Made by a program: the position numbers and the translations under genes
Part shown: positions 1 through 8,966 of the stretch, one piece after another
How the letters are laid out: every line of letters starts with the position of its first letter
Position numbering within the stretch: position 1 is the first letter of the stretch
Assembly: GCF_000802305.1 (NCBI RefSeq)
Contig: NZ_JTDK01000008.1
Span: 1 to 64,000 of the forward strand
DNA: 64,000 bases
Direction: 5' to 3'
DNA from: Microbacterium mangrovi
GTDB lineage: Bacteria; Actinomycetota; Actinomycetes; Actinomycetales; Microbacteriaceae
Notes under the pieces: model-generated
Database searches by the model: none
Told to the model about the DNA's origin: nothing
What the model saw: only the letters and a program-made list of their open reading frames with translations

Positions 1-22
1 GACAACGGCATCGAAACTCCGA

Positions 23-1408
23 TCAATCGGTGTGCGAGAGGAACTCGGCGGTGGCGTCGTCGAACGACGCGCCCTCGCGGTGCGCCCACAGCGCGAAGGC
101 GGCGGCACCGAAGGCGGTGCCCTCCTCGACAGTGTCGAGGCGGATGTCGGGGAGGATCTCGGCGCGGGCACGGACGACGCTGCGCATCGACGCCCATCCC
201 CCGGTCAGGACGGTGGAGGTCGGCGCCGGCACCTCGCGGTGCATGACGGCGAGGAGCTCCTCGCACAGGTCGTTGCCGTGCTGCAGCGCGGCGATGAACA
301 GCTCGGCGGGCGACAGGTTGTCGCTGCGCGCCGTAATCCGCAGCACACCGTCGCGATTCTCGCCGCCGCGCACCTCGAGCGCGTCGTCGACGAGGTTGCC
401 GCCGGTGGACAGGGCCATCACGGCGGCGTCGAGGCGCTCGCGGCCGGCGGCGTCGGTCACCCCGACCAGCTGCAGCATCCGGCGCATGAGCAGACCGGCC
501 TTGGTACCCGCCAGCAGTGCGTGCAGCCCCGGCAGCGGGTAGCGGCCGGTGGTGATGCCGGCCGCGGCGAGCCGCTCGCGGGCGGCGAAGGTCAGCGGCT
601 CGGCGCTCAGCTGCACGAGGGCCTCGGCGGTGCCGATCGAGTCGTACAGCTGGTGACCGCGGGTGGCCCCCGCGGCGGCCGCCGAGACGAGGTGGTCGTG
701 GCCGGCGATCGTCAGCACCGCGCCGCGGAACGGAGCGGGCACGCGGTCGGCGGTGATGGTGCCGATGGGTCGTCCAGCGTCGACGCGGGCGCCGAGGATG
801 CCGGCATCCTCGCGTCCGAGCTGCTGCAGTGCCGCCGCCCACGGCTCGCCGGTGTCCTGGTCGATGAGTCCCGTGCGGGAGACGAGAGAGCTCTCGGCGA
901 CGCGCGGCGCGCCGAGGCGGTGCGCGATGAACTCCGGCAGATTGAGGAAGGTGGCATCCGTCAGGTCGATGCCGCGCGCCTGCAGGTGCCGCAGTTTCGA
1001 GAACGAGGCCATCGGCCCCACGGGAAGCCCCGTGGTCCCGGGGAAGGCGGCGCGGAACTCCTCGCCGGTCGCGGCCATCTCGTCTGCTCCGCGGGGGTCG
1101 AACCATGCCATGACCGGGGCCTTCGCCGCGCCCGCCGGGTCGAGGACGACCCCGGCCTCGGCCATGCCCGACGTGCCCGCCGCGACGATGCGGTACGGCC
1201 CGCGGGCGGCGAGCGTCGCGTCGAGTTCATGCGTCAGCGCGATGACCAGGTCGATGAGGGTCTCGGCGGCGAACTCGGCGCGTCCGCCGTCGAGGTCGGT
1301 CCACGGCGTGCGCCGGCTCGCGACCGCGACCCCGGTGCCGTCGAGGCGTGCCGCGAGCACCTTGACGCTCGTGGACCCGACGTCGATCCCGGCGACGTAC
1401 TCGGTCAT
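23..1408 (-). CDS. FGGY-family carbohydrate kinase
   Basis: 461-aa ATP-dependent sugar kinase, expected to phosphorylate a pentose, hexose or polyol in the cytoplasm. The N-terminal phosphate-binding loop is GIDVGSTSVK (residues 7-16) with the conserved Asp9; the C-terminal half carries GHDHLVSAAAAGA, whose Asp is the usual catalytic base, followed by the SIGTAEAL stretch of the second actin-like fold. Length is slightly short for FGGY kinases (480-520 aa is common). The ATG at 1408 is chosen because it overlaps the stop of the upstream isomerase-like gene by 4 nt (ATGA), so the two are translationally coupled. Together with the divergent aldolase and Gfo/Idh genes it suggests a sugar or sugar-alcohol catabolic locus; the substrate cannot be read from sequence. 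Confidence 0.9.
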   Translation of the reverse strand: MTEYVAGIDVGSTSVKVLAARLDGTGVAVASRRTPWTDLDGGRAEFAAETLIDLVIALTHELDATLAARGPYRIVAAGTSGMAEAGVVLDPAGAAKAPVMAWFDPRGADEMAATGEEFRAAFPGTTGLPVGPMASFSKLRHLQARGIDLTDATFLNLPEFIAHRLGAPRVAESSLVSRTGLIDQDTGEPWAAALQQLGREDAGILGARVDAGRPIGTITADRVPAPFRGAVLTIAGHDHLVSAAAAGATRGHQLYDSIGTAEALVQLSAEPLTFAARERLAAAGITTGRYPLPGLHALLAGTKAGLLMRRMLQLVGVTDAAGRERLDAAVMALSTGGNLVDDALEVRGGENRDGVLRITARSDNLSPAELFIAALQHGNDLCEELLAVMHREVPAPTSTVLTGGWASMRSVVRARAEILPDIRLDTVEEGTAFGAAAFALWAHREGASFDDATAEFLSHTD

Positions 1409-2442
1409 CGCCCGACCCCGGCCGGCCAGCCGACGCCGGGGCCGGCGACGAGGATGCCGGCATCCCCCTCGACGTGCCAAGCGCCGAAGTCGTGCGGCAC
1501 CGCGTACACCTCGCCTCGGCTGACGGCGACGTCCCCGCCGCGGCCCACGAGGCGTCCCGCGCCGTCGGCCACGAGCACCACGCCGAACCCCGCCTCGACG
1601 GGGTCGGACGCCGCAGACGCGGTCGCCGCCGTCTGCCGCAGCCGGAAGAACGGGTCCGCGACGGCGGACAGCACCCGCTCGACGCGTGTCGTCGGACCAC
1701 CGGAGCGGGTGACGACCTGCGCCAGCAGCTCGGCACCGAACGCCTCGGTCGAGACGGCCGGCATCACGGCGTCGAACCCCAGGTCGAGGTGCGATTCCTC
1801 GCGGGTCGACGTGGTCACCGACCACTCGAGCAGGATCGAGAAGTCGGTGGGCTCCTGCACCTCGGCGACGAAGATGCCGCCGTCGATGGCGTGCACGGTG
1901 CCGGCCGGCACCACGACGCCCATGCCCGGCTCGGCCTCGATGCGGTTCATGTGGTCGAGCATCCACTCGCCGTCCTGCGCGTCACGACGACGGTCGAGCT
2001 CGTCGCGGTCGACCGGCTGCCGCCACCCGAGGTGGAACGCGCTGCCCGGTTCGGTGTCGAGCACGAACCACGCCTCGGTCTTGCCGTACGGGCAGTCCAG
2101 GTGCGCGGTCGCGAACGGGCGGTCCGGGTGCACGTGGACGGGGAGGCGCTGCCGGGCATCCAGCAGCTTCACCAGCACGCCCACGTCGCCGGCGGCGGCA
2201 TCCGCCGTTCCGACCCAGGCCTCGGGATCGGCGGCCACCAGGTCGCGCAGCAGCGTCCCGTCCTCGGTGCGCGACAGGCCGACGCCGGGCTCGCCGAACC
2301 GGTGGGTGGTGGAGGCCAGCCACTCCTCGGGCTGGTGGTCGCTTGTCACCGTGGCTCCGCGCAGGGCCGCGATGCGGTCGCCGCCGCGGTAGAAGTGCTG
2401 CACGGGAGCGGGCGGGATGCGCTGCGGGGTCGCCGGTGACAT
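1405..2442 (-). CDS. Class I mannose-6-phosphate isomerase-like protein
   Basis: 345-aa cupin metalloenzyme of the type I phosphomannose isomerase family (mannose-6-phosphate to fructose-6-phosphate, Zn-dependent). Visible signatures are LPVHVHPDRPFA (metal-binding His pair), GKTEAWFVLD (metal-binding Glu) and VPAGTVHAI (third His); a second cupin half follows. It is shorter than housekeeping ManA (about 390-400 aa) and sits in an operon with an FGGY kinase, so it may act on another phosphorylated sugar. The start codon lies inside an 11-bp inverted repeat shared with the divergent promoter region, which suggests autoregulation or co-regulation with the aldolase operon. Its stop overlaps the kinase start by 4 nt. 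Confidence 0.85.
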   Translation of the reverse strand: MSPATPQRIPPAPVQHFYRGGDRIAALRGATVTSDHQPEEWLASTTHRFGEPGVGLSRTEDGTLLRDLVAADPEAWVGTADAAAGDVGVLVKLLDARQRLPVHVHPDRPFATAHLDCPYGKTEAWFVLDTEPGSAFHLGWRQPVDRDELDRRRDAQDGEWMLDHMNRIEAEPGMGVVVPAGTVHAIDGGIFVAEVQEPTDFSILLEWSVTTSTREESHLDLGFDAVMPAVSTEAFGAELLAQVVTRSGGPTTRVERVLSAVADPFFRLRQTAATASAASDPVEAGFGVVLVADGAGRLVGRGGDVAVSRGEVYAVPHDFGAWHVEGDAGILVAGPGVGWPAGVGR

Positions 2443-2476
2443 GGGGCCATAATAGGGGGCATGTCACCGGTGTCAC
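2433..2476. promoter_or_regulatory. Long inverted repeat over divergent start region
   Basis: CCGGTGACATG (2433-2443) is exactly repeated in inverse as CATGTCACCGG (2460-2470), separated by 16 nt; a further direct copy of TGTCAC follows at 2471-2476. The left arm contains the start codon of the isomerase-like gene. The three TGTCAC/GTGACA half-sites between two divergent sugar operons look like an operator for a shared repressor; no regulator gene is adjacent in the window. Inference from symmetry only. Confidence 0.5.
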
Positions 2477-2525
2477 AAGGGGCTGTCCGCCGGGCACGAC
2501 GATGGCTAGCATGACTCGCAGCAGC

Positions 2526-2546
2526 GCTCCCGAACCTGTCGGGAGC
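2526..2546. promoter_or_regulatory. Perfect 8-bp inverted repeat in aldolase leader
   Basis: GCTCCCGA (2526-2533) and TCGGGAGC (2539-2546) form a perfect inverted repeat with a 5-nt spacer, 22 nt before the aldolase start. It could be an operator or an RNA hairpin in the leader, upstream of the AAAGGAA ribosome-binding site (2554-2560). Confidence 0.4.
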
Positions 2547-2568
2547 CGTCTCGAAAGGAACGGTTTCC

Positions 2569-3414
2569 GTGGCATCCTTCCGCCTCAACCGACTCTTCAA
2601 TCCGGCCTCCGGCCGGGCACTCGACGTCGCCGTCGACCACGGGTTCTTCGGTGAGCCGAGCTTCCTCGGCGGCATCGAGCGGATGTCGCACGTGCTCGAC
2701 GTGCTCGTCGAAGCGAACCCCGACGCCGTCCAGCTGACGATGGGCCAGGCTGCCAAGCTGCAGTCCCGTCCCGGCCGCCACAAGCCGGCCCTCGTGATGC
2801 GAACGGATGTCGCGAACGTCTACGGCAATCCGCTCGACGAGCACATCTTCAGCCACCACCTGCCGCACGCGATCGAGGAGGCCGTGCGGCTGGATGCCGT
2901 CGCCGTCTGCGCGAACCTCATGCAGCTGCCCGGGCGTCCTGAGATCCGCGAGGCGAACATCCTCTCGATCATGGAGCTGCGTCGCGAGGCAACGCGCTTC
3001 GGGATGCCGCTCATGATCGAGCCGCTCGTGATGCAGGACAACGCCGCCGCCGGCGGTGGCTACATGGTCGACGGCGACCTCGACAAGATCGTCGCGCTGG
3101 TGCGGCAGGCCGCCGAGCTCGGCGCCGACCTCATCAAGGCCGACCCGTGCGACGACATCGCGCAGTATCACCGGGTGATCGAGGTCGCCGACGGCGTCCC
3201 CGTGCTCGTGCGCGGCGGCGGCCGCGTCGACGACCGCACCCTGCTGGAGCGGACGGCACGCGTGCTGGATGCCGGGGCATCCGGAATCGTCTACGGACGA
3301 AACGTCGTCCAGCACGAGAACCCCGCCGGGATCACCGCGGCGCTGATGGGGATCCTGCACGACGGCCTGTCGGTGGATGCCGCGCTCGCCCTCGTCTCCG
3401 AGGACGCCCGATGA
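2569..3414 (+). CDS. DhnA-type class I aldolase
   Basis: 281-aa TIM-barrel aldolase of the DhnA/LsrF/class I fructose-bisphosphate aldolase group, which cleaves a phosphorylated ketose through a Schiff base. The motif ADLIKADPCDD places the likely Schiff-base lysine at Lys190; VAVDHGFF near the N-terminus and the C-terminal phosphate-binding GGGR and GIVYGRN segments also fit. The start is GTG at 2569, preceded by AAAGGAAC at suitable spacing. The stop overlaps the next start (ATGA), coupling it to the Gfo/Idh oxidoreductase. The context (kinase, isomerase, dehydrogenase) suggests that the substrate is a sugar phosphate made by the divergently encoded kinase. The exact substrate is unknown. 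Confidence 0.85.
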   Translation: MASFRLNRLFNPASGRALDVAVDHGFFGEPSFLGGIERMSHVLDVLVEANPDAVQLTMGQAAKLQSRPGRHKPALVMRTDVANVYGNPLDEHIFSHHLPHAIEEAVRLDAVAVCANLMQLPGRPEIREANILSIMELRREATRFGMPLMIEPLVMQDNAAAGGGYMVDGDLDKIVALVRQAAELGADLIKADPCDDIAQYHRVIEVADGVPVLVRGGGRVDDRTLLERTARVLDAGASGIVYGRNVVQHENPAGITAALMGILHDGLSVDAALALVSEDAR

Positions 3415-4568
3415 GCGCCCGCGAGGTCGGCGTCGCGATCGTCGGCGGAGGACTCATGGGCCGCGAGATCGCGGCCGCGATCCAGCGCTGGCCGGCTCTG
3501 ATCGACCACCCGGTGCGTCCCCGCCTGCGCGCGGTGTGCGACATCGACCCGGCGGCGCTGGAGTGGTTCGACCAGATCGAGTCGGTCACGCAGACGACTA
3601 CCGACTACCACGACCTGCTCGCGAACCCCGACGTCGACGTCGTGTACGTCGCCGTGCGCCACGATCTGCACGAGCAGATCTACACCGACGTGATCCGGGC
3701 CGGCAAGGACCTGCTCGCCGAGAAGCCGTTCGGCATCGACCGGGCCGCGGCGAAGGCGATCCTGTCGACCCTCGCCGAACACCCGGAGAGCTTCGTGCGG
3801 TGCTCCAGCGAGATGCCGTTCTTCCCCGCCGCGCAGCGCGCGATCGACTACGTGCGCTCGGGGGCGCCCGGACGCATCATCGAGGTGCGCAGCGCCTTCC
3901 TGCACTCCAGCGACCTTGATCCGGGGAAGCCCGTCAACTGGAAGCGCCAGGCGAAGTTCTGCGGGCAGGCGGGCGTCATGAACGACCTCGGGCTGCATGC
4001 CTGGCACGTCCCGCTGCGACTCGGGTGGGAGCCGGAGACGCTGACCGCCGTGCTGCAGGACCTGGTGCCGACGCGTCCCGGGCCGGACGGCGATCCGGTC
4101 GTCTGCGACACGTGGGAGAACGCGACCGTGCACGGCTGGGTTCCGGATGCCGCGGGCGGCTTTCCGCTGACGGTCGAGACCAAGCGCATCGCGCCCGGCT
4201 GCAAGAACACCTGGGTCTTCGAGGTGATCGGCATGGACGGCGGCGTGCGGTTCTCCACCGCGAACCCCAAGCGCTACGAGGTCTTCGGGCTCGTCGACGT
4301 GCCCGGCACCGGGCGCGAGCAGTCCTGGCAGGCGGTGGAGGCGGGCAGCCAGTCGGTGTGGCCGACCGTCACCGGCGGCATCTTCGAGGCCGGCTTCTCG
4401 GACGCCATCCTGCAGATGTGGGCCGCGTTCCTCGCCGAGCGCGCCGGCGCCCTGGGCGACCGGTTCGGTACGGCGACCCCCGCCGAGGCCGCCCGGACCC
4501 ATGAGCTGTACGCGGCGGCGGCCGAGGCCCACGAGACCGGACGCCGCGTGCAGCCGGCCGCGGTGTGA
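3411..4568 (+). CDS. Gfo/Idh/MocA-family oxidoreductase
   Basis: 385-aa NAD(P)-dependent dehydrogenase. The Rossmann motif is VGGGLMGREIAAAI at the N-terminus, and the family lysine motif AEKPFG is at about residues 103-108 (Lys105). The C-terminal domain has the expected alpha/beta fold length. Members oxidise sugars, inositols or amino-sugar derivatives. The ATG at 3411 overlaps the aldolase stop by 4 nt, so the two form an operon. It acts presumably in the same sugar route as the upstream aldolase and the divergent kinase/isomerase pair; substrate not deducible. The operon ends here. Confidence 0.88.
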   Translation: MSAREVGVAIVGGGLMGREIAAAIQRWPALIDHPVRPRLRAVCDIDPAALEWFDQIESVTQTTTDYHDLLANPDVDVVYVAVRHDLHEQIYTDVIRAGKDLLAEKPFGIDRAAAKAILSTLAEHPESFVRCSSEMPFFPAAQRAIDYVRSGAPGRIIEVRSAFLHSSDLDPGKPVNWKRQAKFCGQAGVMNDLGLHAWHVPLRLGWEPETLTAVLQDLVPTRPGPDGDPVVCDTWENATVHGWVPDAAGGFPLTVETKRIAPGCKNTWVFEVIGMDGGVRFSTANPKRYEVFGLVDVPGTGREQSWQAVEAGSQSVWPTVTGGIFEAGFSDAILQMWAAFLAERAGALGDRFGTATPAEAARTHELYAAAAEAHETGRRVQPAAV

Positions 4569-4577
4569 GCGCACCGT

Positions 4578-4602
4578 TGAACCCGCCCATCGTGACGGAT
4601 CG
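4578..4602 (+). repeat. Copy of a dispersed palindromic-repeat arm
   Basis: The 25 nt 4578-4602 match 31681-31705 at 23 of 25 positions. At the second site the sequence is half of a long hairpin; here the inverted partner is missing. Both copies are intergenic and lie just downstream of a gene end. It may be a degenerate copy of a REP-like or terminator-like repeat. Confidence 0.45.
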
Positions 4603-4727
4603 GCCCGGCGCGGAGCCCTATTCCGCGCGGCGTCGCTCGCGCGTATCCTGGGCCGCGCGGAGCATCCGTCCTGGGGCGCCTGGGGAGGCGATCGGATGCC
4701 GTCCGCACTGGGGAAATGGGGGACGCC

Positions 4728-6407
4728 ATGAACGCTCTGCCGATCGTCTACTGCCGCGGGTACGCGGGGCCGACGAGCACGATCGACACCTCGGTCGACG
4801 ACCCGTTCTACGGGTTCAACCTCGGCGCGACGCACTCCCGGGTCAACGGCGACGGCAACCCGCGGTTCTATCAGTTCGAGGGCCCGATGCTGCGGCTCAT
4901 CTCGGAGCAGGGCTACACGGTGCCCGTGCACGGCAGCCAGACGGAGTTCCTCGCCGAGGCGGCACCGGACACCCTCGACCCGAAATCCATCTGGATCAGC
5001 CGTTTCTACGACGCGGCATCCACGACGTGGAACCCCGACGACGCCGCCCATCATGAGAACGTGTTCCAGCGCCTCATCTCGGGCATCCACGATCACTTCA
5101 CCGCCGACGGGTTCGACATCGAGCGGGCGGCGGCCGAGCTCTACGACCTGGTGGTCGCGGTCATCGACAAGACCGAGGGCGCGGACAGGGTCAACATCGT
5201 GGCCCACTCCATGGGAGGCCTCGTCGCCCGGTGCATGATGCAGAAGATCTGCCCGCAGAAGGGCAAGGCCGCGAAGGACCTGGTCGCCCGGTTCTTCACC
5301 TACGCCACCCCGCACGGCGGGATCGAGTTCACCGGGGGCGTGCTGAACTGGGCGATGGACACCTTCGGGCCGGCCGGCGGAGACATCTTCTCGCCGCCGA
5401 AGATGTACGGGTACCTCACGCCGGGCAAGAAGTGGGGCGACCTGCCCCCGGATCCGGCCGCGTGGGACCCCCGCGTGATCCCCGCCGACGTGCTCGACGT
5501 GAACGACGTGTTCTGCCTGATCGGTACGGACTACAAGGACTACGACGCCACCAAGTACATCGTCGGCCCGCAGAGCGACGGACTCGTGCGGATCGGCAAT
5601 GCGTACGTGAAGAACGCGCACCGCGCGTTCGCGTACAAGTCGCACTCGGGCCGGTACGGCGAGGTGAACTCCGAGGAGGGATACCAGAACCTCCAGCGCT
5701 TCCTGTTCGCCGACTGGCAGGTCGACGTGGGGCTGGTCGGGCTCGCGGCGGAGGATCCGGGAGCGCAGGACGGGGATGTCGCGTGGCAGGCGGACCTCAG
5801 CCTCGCCGTGCGGGGCCTGTCCGTGCTCATAACCCAGCAGTCGGCCGCGCACGACAACCCGATCCAGCTCAGCAAGGAGCTCGCGCTCGGCAAGGGGATC
5901 GGGGATTCGCCGGACACGCCCGTCCCCCTGGTCAGCACGTTCCTGTTCAAGAAGGAGCCGCCGGTGGACCTCCCCGCGACGACGGTGACCGCCGCCGGAG
6001 ACTCCCCGACGGCCGCGGACGACGGAGCACCGGATGCCGGCATCCTCGGGCTCGCCTCGATGTCGGCGGTGGAGACGCTGTCGCGGTACGCCCTGAGCCT
6101 GAAGGTGTACCAGGTCGCGACCAAGGCCACCGGCGCGTTCGACTTCACCGACAACCTCGAGCAGGTCGGCGACTGGAGCGACGTGCTCATCGTGGATGTC
6201 GGTTCCTCCGCCCCCGGGGCACCGTTCGGCGTGTGGTGGGGATGGAACAGCGAGATCGCGGGGTCGATCAGCGCGAAACCGCAGATGGACCACCTGCTGG
6301 GCGATGATGGCGTGATCGAGTTGCCCGCTCTGGCGAAGGCGCTGCCGATCTTTGGGGCCAAGGCGCAGCTGAAGATCACCGTGACTCGGCGCAGCCCCGT
6401 GCCGTGA
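4728..6407 (+). CDS. Lipase/esterase-like alpha/beta hydrolase
   Basis: 559-aa protein with a lipase-like core. VNIVAHSMGGLVARCM gives an Ala-variant nucleophile elbow with Ser161; ATPHGG shortly after is the usual lipase strand-helix region. The N-terminal IVYCRGYAG resembles the oxyanion-loop start of PGAP1/lipase-type hydrolases. Residues from about 330 on form an extra region of mostly beta-type sequence that I do not recognise. There is no signal peptide. ATG 4728 is preferred to ATG 4716 because GGGGGA lies at good spacing before it. The stop overlaps the start of the large membrane protein by 1 nt (TGATG), so the pair is very likely co-translated. Substrate unknown: a lipid, a lipid-linked molecule or an ester are possible. 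Confidence 0.75.
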   Translation: MNALPIVYCRGYAGPTSTIDTSVDDPFYGFNLGATHSRVNGDGNPRFYQFEGPMLRLISEQGYTVPVHGSQTEFLAEAAPDTLDPKSIWISRFYDAASTTWNPDDAAHHENVFQRLISGIHDHFTADGFDIERAAAELYDLVVAVIDKTEGADRVNIVAHSMGGLVARCMMQKICPQKGKAAKDLVARFFTYATPHGGIEFTGGVLNWAMDTFGPAGGDIFSPPKMYGYLTPGKKWGDLPPDPAAWDPRVIPADVLDVNDVFCLIGTDYKDYDATKYIVGPQSDGLVRIGNAYVKNAHRAFAYKSHSGRYGEVNSEEGYQNLQRFLFADWQVDVGLVGLAAEDPGAQDGDVAWQADLSLAVRGLSVLITQQSAAHDNPIQLSKELALGKGIGDSPDTPVPLVSTFLFKKEPPVDLPATTVTAAGDSPTAADDGAPDAGILGLASMSAVETLSRYALSLKVYQVATKATGAFDFTDNLEQVGDWSDVLIVDVGSSAPGAPFGVWWGWNSEIAGSISAKPQMDHLLGDDGVIELPALAKALPIFGAKAQLKITVTRRSPVP

Positions 6408-8956
6408 TGACGAAGAAGAAGGATGCGCCGGCGCCCGTTCATGTCGGGCGGCGGGTCACCGCCATCCTCTTCCTGCTGGCGCTCGCGGTCGGCGCGAGCT
6501 TCGTCATCACGAGCAGTCTTGCCGAGCTGCAGAGCGGCACGGCGCTGCAGAGGCCGCGGCACTCGGAGTTGGAGTCCTCGATCGCCGACTCCGCCGACGG
6601 CACATTGGCCGTCGACGCACATGTCGGCGGCAGGGTCGTGGCGACCTACATCCTGACGCTGCCCCGCACCGATCCACTGGTCGGGCTGGTCGAGAACGGC
6701 AGCTTCGCCGCGGCCGGCATCCCTCCGGAGGAGATCTTCGGCACCGTCGACGTCAACGCGTCCGGCCAATACGTGCCGACGTCGTGGGGACCGGTGACGA
6801 CATCCGTGGGTCCGGATTCCGGACTCGCGCAGATCAGCGCCAACCTCACGACGCCGAAGTCCTCCCTGTCGACCCCGACCCGGCTCACCTTCTCTCTCCC
6901 GCGGAACAGCACGCTCTCCCTGCACACCTCGGACTGGTCGATCTCGGCGGTCTCTCCGGTCCACGGCGTGGCGGTGCAGACGAAGTCCTCCTTGACCGTC
7001 GAGCAGGCAGCCGACTCCGGCGGCGACCTGCTCGAGGTCACCCTCGCGAGCGCCGCCCGACCGCCGACGTCCGCATCCGACTACTCGTTCGGAGCGCAAC
7101 TCGGTTCGTTCGGGATCTGGCTCATTCGATCGGTCCTCGTGATCCTCCCGTGGTCCGCGTTCTGGCTTGCCCTGCGCCGCTGGCGGGGCCGCGGTGCGTG
7201 GCCGGCGCAGCGCCCGCGACCGATCGAGTGGGACCGGTCGGGCCGGATCATCGTCGCCCTCGCCCTGTTCCTGCTCGTCGAGGGAATCAGCTGGATCGAC
7301 TCGGCGGTGTACTGGGCGACGGTGCCGCTGCAGCCCGCGATCGGGTTCTGGGCCGGCTCCCCCATCGCCGCGGCCACGGCCCTCCTCGTCGTGATCGCCT
7401 GGGGGCTGTGGGTCCCCCAAAGCGACGACGCGCCGAGTGTCCGATGGCTGCCCGGCCTGATCGCTGCACTGATCGTCCTGTCCGCGATCGCCGTCGTCGG
7501 CGGCATCTCCCTCCTGTATCCGCTTGAGCCGGCGACCGACGACGTCGGACGGCTCGGCGGCGCACGATGGGTTTTCGGCATCACGGCCGTGGTGTGGGCT
7601 GCCGTCTGCATCGGGCTTCTCACCGTGTTCCGCGCGCGATACCGGGTGTGGGGCGGGATCGCCTCCGGCGCGAGCGGCCTCATCGCGGGGGCAGCCCAGA
7701 TCGGCGGCACCTTCCCGCAGGTCGCGGAGAAGATCCTGGTGGCGTTCATCGGGGCGGCGCTGCTTTCGTTGCTCACGCGATACGTCGTTCGAGCCGTCGA
7801 TCCCGGCGGTCCCGGATGGAGGGCCGCCGCGATCGCCGGCGCAGTGGGTGCCGCCGCGCTTCTCGCTCTCCTGCCACGCAATTTCCAGGACCTCGGCGGC
7901 GCTGCGTTCGACGCCGTCACCCTGGGCTACATCCTGGAGACCGTCACCGGCATCGCCCTGACTGTGCTGATCACCGCGGGGGCGATCTCCGCCGGAAGGG
8001 CGCCGCGTCCCTGGGTCTGGTTCGCGGGCGCGATCATCGGTGGCGTCGTCTTCCTCCGCTGGCAGGCGCTTCCGGCCGGCGTCCCCCTCGCCCTCCTGGT
8101 CGGCGTCCCCCTCTTCCTGTGGATCGCCTACCGGAGGTGGACATGGGACGGGACGCTCACGGGCGATCCCGCGTCGATCGCACGCGACTCATCGAACTTC
8201 GTCGATACGGCGAGCCGCCGCAGACTGACGCGAGACTACGCCAACGCAGTTCGCCGGAAAGTCGCGTCCGCCGACGCCACCGTGGATGAGGCTCCGCCGG
8301 GCGGCAGCGGTCTCCTGCCTTCTCAGCTGCGGGCCAAGCGCGAGCTCGGACTCGGCTGGGGCGGCACGGCCGATGCCTGGCAGCGCGCCTGGCAGGGCAC
8401 TCTCGTCGGCCTGATCGTCGCCTTTCCGCTGGCGCTTCCCTACTTCACCAGCACCCTGGACCAGCTCAGCCGGAACGACGGCGTCCGGATGCTGTCCGGG
8501 CTGATCGACATCGTCTTCGTGTTCCGCTTCCCGCTCTACGGCTTCGCCTTCGGCCTGCTGTTCCCGATGCTGCGGGGCGCGGGCGGCATGGAGAAGGCCG
8601 TCCGGCTGCTCATCGTCCTCGCCATCACCGAGTCGGTGTTCATCCTCATCCCGTTCAACGACAGCGGATCGATGCGCAGCGCACTCCTCCTGCGGCTCGT
8701 GCAGCTTCTCGCCGTCTTCATCTCGCTCGGAGTCTGGTTCGATCTCAGATCGCTGCGCACCGCCGGCCGCGGGCTCGACCAGCTCGGGGACCTGTACAAC
8801 GTCAACCGGCTCACACTGTGGTCATCCGGGGCGGCCCTGACCGTGCTGACCGCGGTGCTGACGAGCATGCTCGCCCCGGTCGCCACGACGCTTCTCCACG
8901 ACCTGCTCCCGCCCAAGCCGCCCCCGGCGACGTCGGTCCCGGTCGACGGGAATTGA
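6407..8956 (+). CDS. Large multi-pass membrane protein, function unknown
   Basis: 849-aa protein I do not recognise. One N-terminal membrane helix (about residues 13-33) is followed by about 200 residues of soluble, probably extracytoplasmic sequence rich in Ser/Thr. About ten hydrophobic segments lie between residues 235 and 575. A charged cytoplasmic-looking insert of about 90 residues (RRWTWDGT to the GLGWGGTADAW region) separates them from about five more C-terminal helices. The tail is PPKPPPATSV. No ABC, transporter or enzyme motif is evident. ATG 6407 (TGATG overlap) is preferred over GTG 6404. Tight coupling to the upstream lipase-like gene suggests a shared role, for example lipid or envelope remodelling at the membrane; this is inference. 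Confidence 0.65.
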   Translation: MTKKKDAPAPVHVGRRVTAILFLLALAVGASFVITSSLAELQSGTALQRPRHSELESSIADSADGTLAVDAHVGGRVVATYILTLPRTDPLVGLVENGSFAAAGIPPEEIFGTVDVNASGQYVPTSWGPVTTSVGPDSGLAQISANLTTPKSSLSTPTRLTFSLPRNSTLSLHTSDWSISAVSPVHGVAVQTKSSLTVEQAADSGGDLLEVTLASAARPPTSASDYSFGAQLGSFGIWLIRSVLVILPWSAFWLALRRWRGRGAWPAQRPRPIEWDRSGRIIVALALFLLVEGISWIDSAVYWATVPLQPAIGFWAGSPIAAATALLVVIAWGLWVPQSDDAPSVRWLPGLIAALIVLSAIAVVGGISLLYPLEPATDDVGRLGGARWVFGITAVVWAAVCIGLLTVFRARYRVWGGIASGASGLIAGAAQIGGTFPQVAEKILVAFIGAALLSLLTRYVVRAVDPGGPGWRAAAIAGAVGAAALLALLPRNFQDLGGAAFDAVTLGYILETVTGIALTVLITAGAISAGRAPRPWVWFAGAIIGGVVFLRWQALPAGVPLALLVGVPLFLWIAYRRWTWDGTLTGDPASIARDSSNFVDTASRRRLTRDYANAVRRKVASADATVDEAPPGGSGLLPSQLRAKRELGLGWGGTADAWQRAWQGTLVGLIVAFPLALPYFTSTLDQLSRNDGVRMLSGLIDIVFVFRFPLYGFAFGLLFPMLRGAGGMEKAVRLLIVLAITESVFILIPFNDSGSMRSALLLRLVQLLAVFISLGVWFDLRSLRTAGRGLDQLGDLYNVNRLTLWSSGAALTVLTAVLTSMLAPVATTLLHDLLPPKPPPATSVPVDGN

Positions 8957-8966
8957 GAAGGAACGC

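Noticed and set aside
32..2392. 786-codon open frame on the plus strand
   Set aside because: It is antisense to the kinase and isomerase genes, has repetitive Arg/Gly/Ala composition and no domain; the long open frame is a product of high GC3.
4716..4727. Earlier ATG for the lipase-like gene
   Set aside because: It would lie within the GGGGGA ribosome-binding site of ATG 4728 and lacks its own.
3291..6293. 1000-codon open frame on the minus strand
   Set aside because: Mirror of the Gfo/Idh and lipase-like genes, which have clear motifs; the translated sequence looks random.
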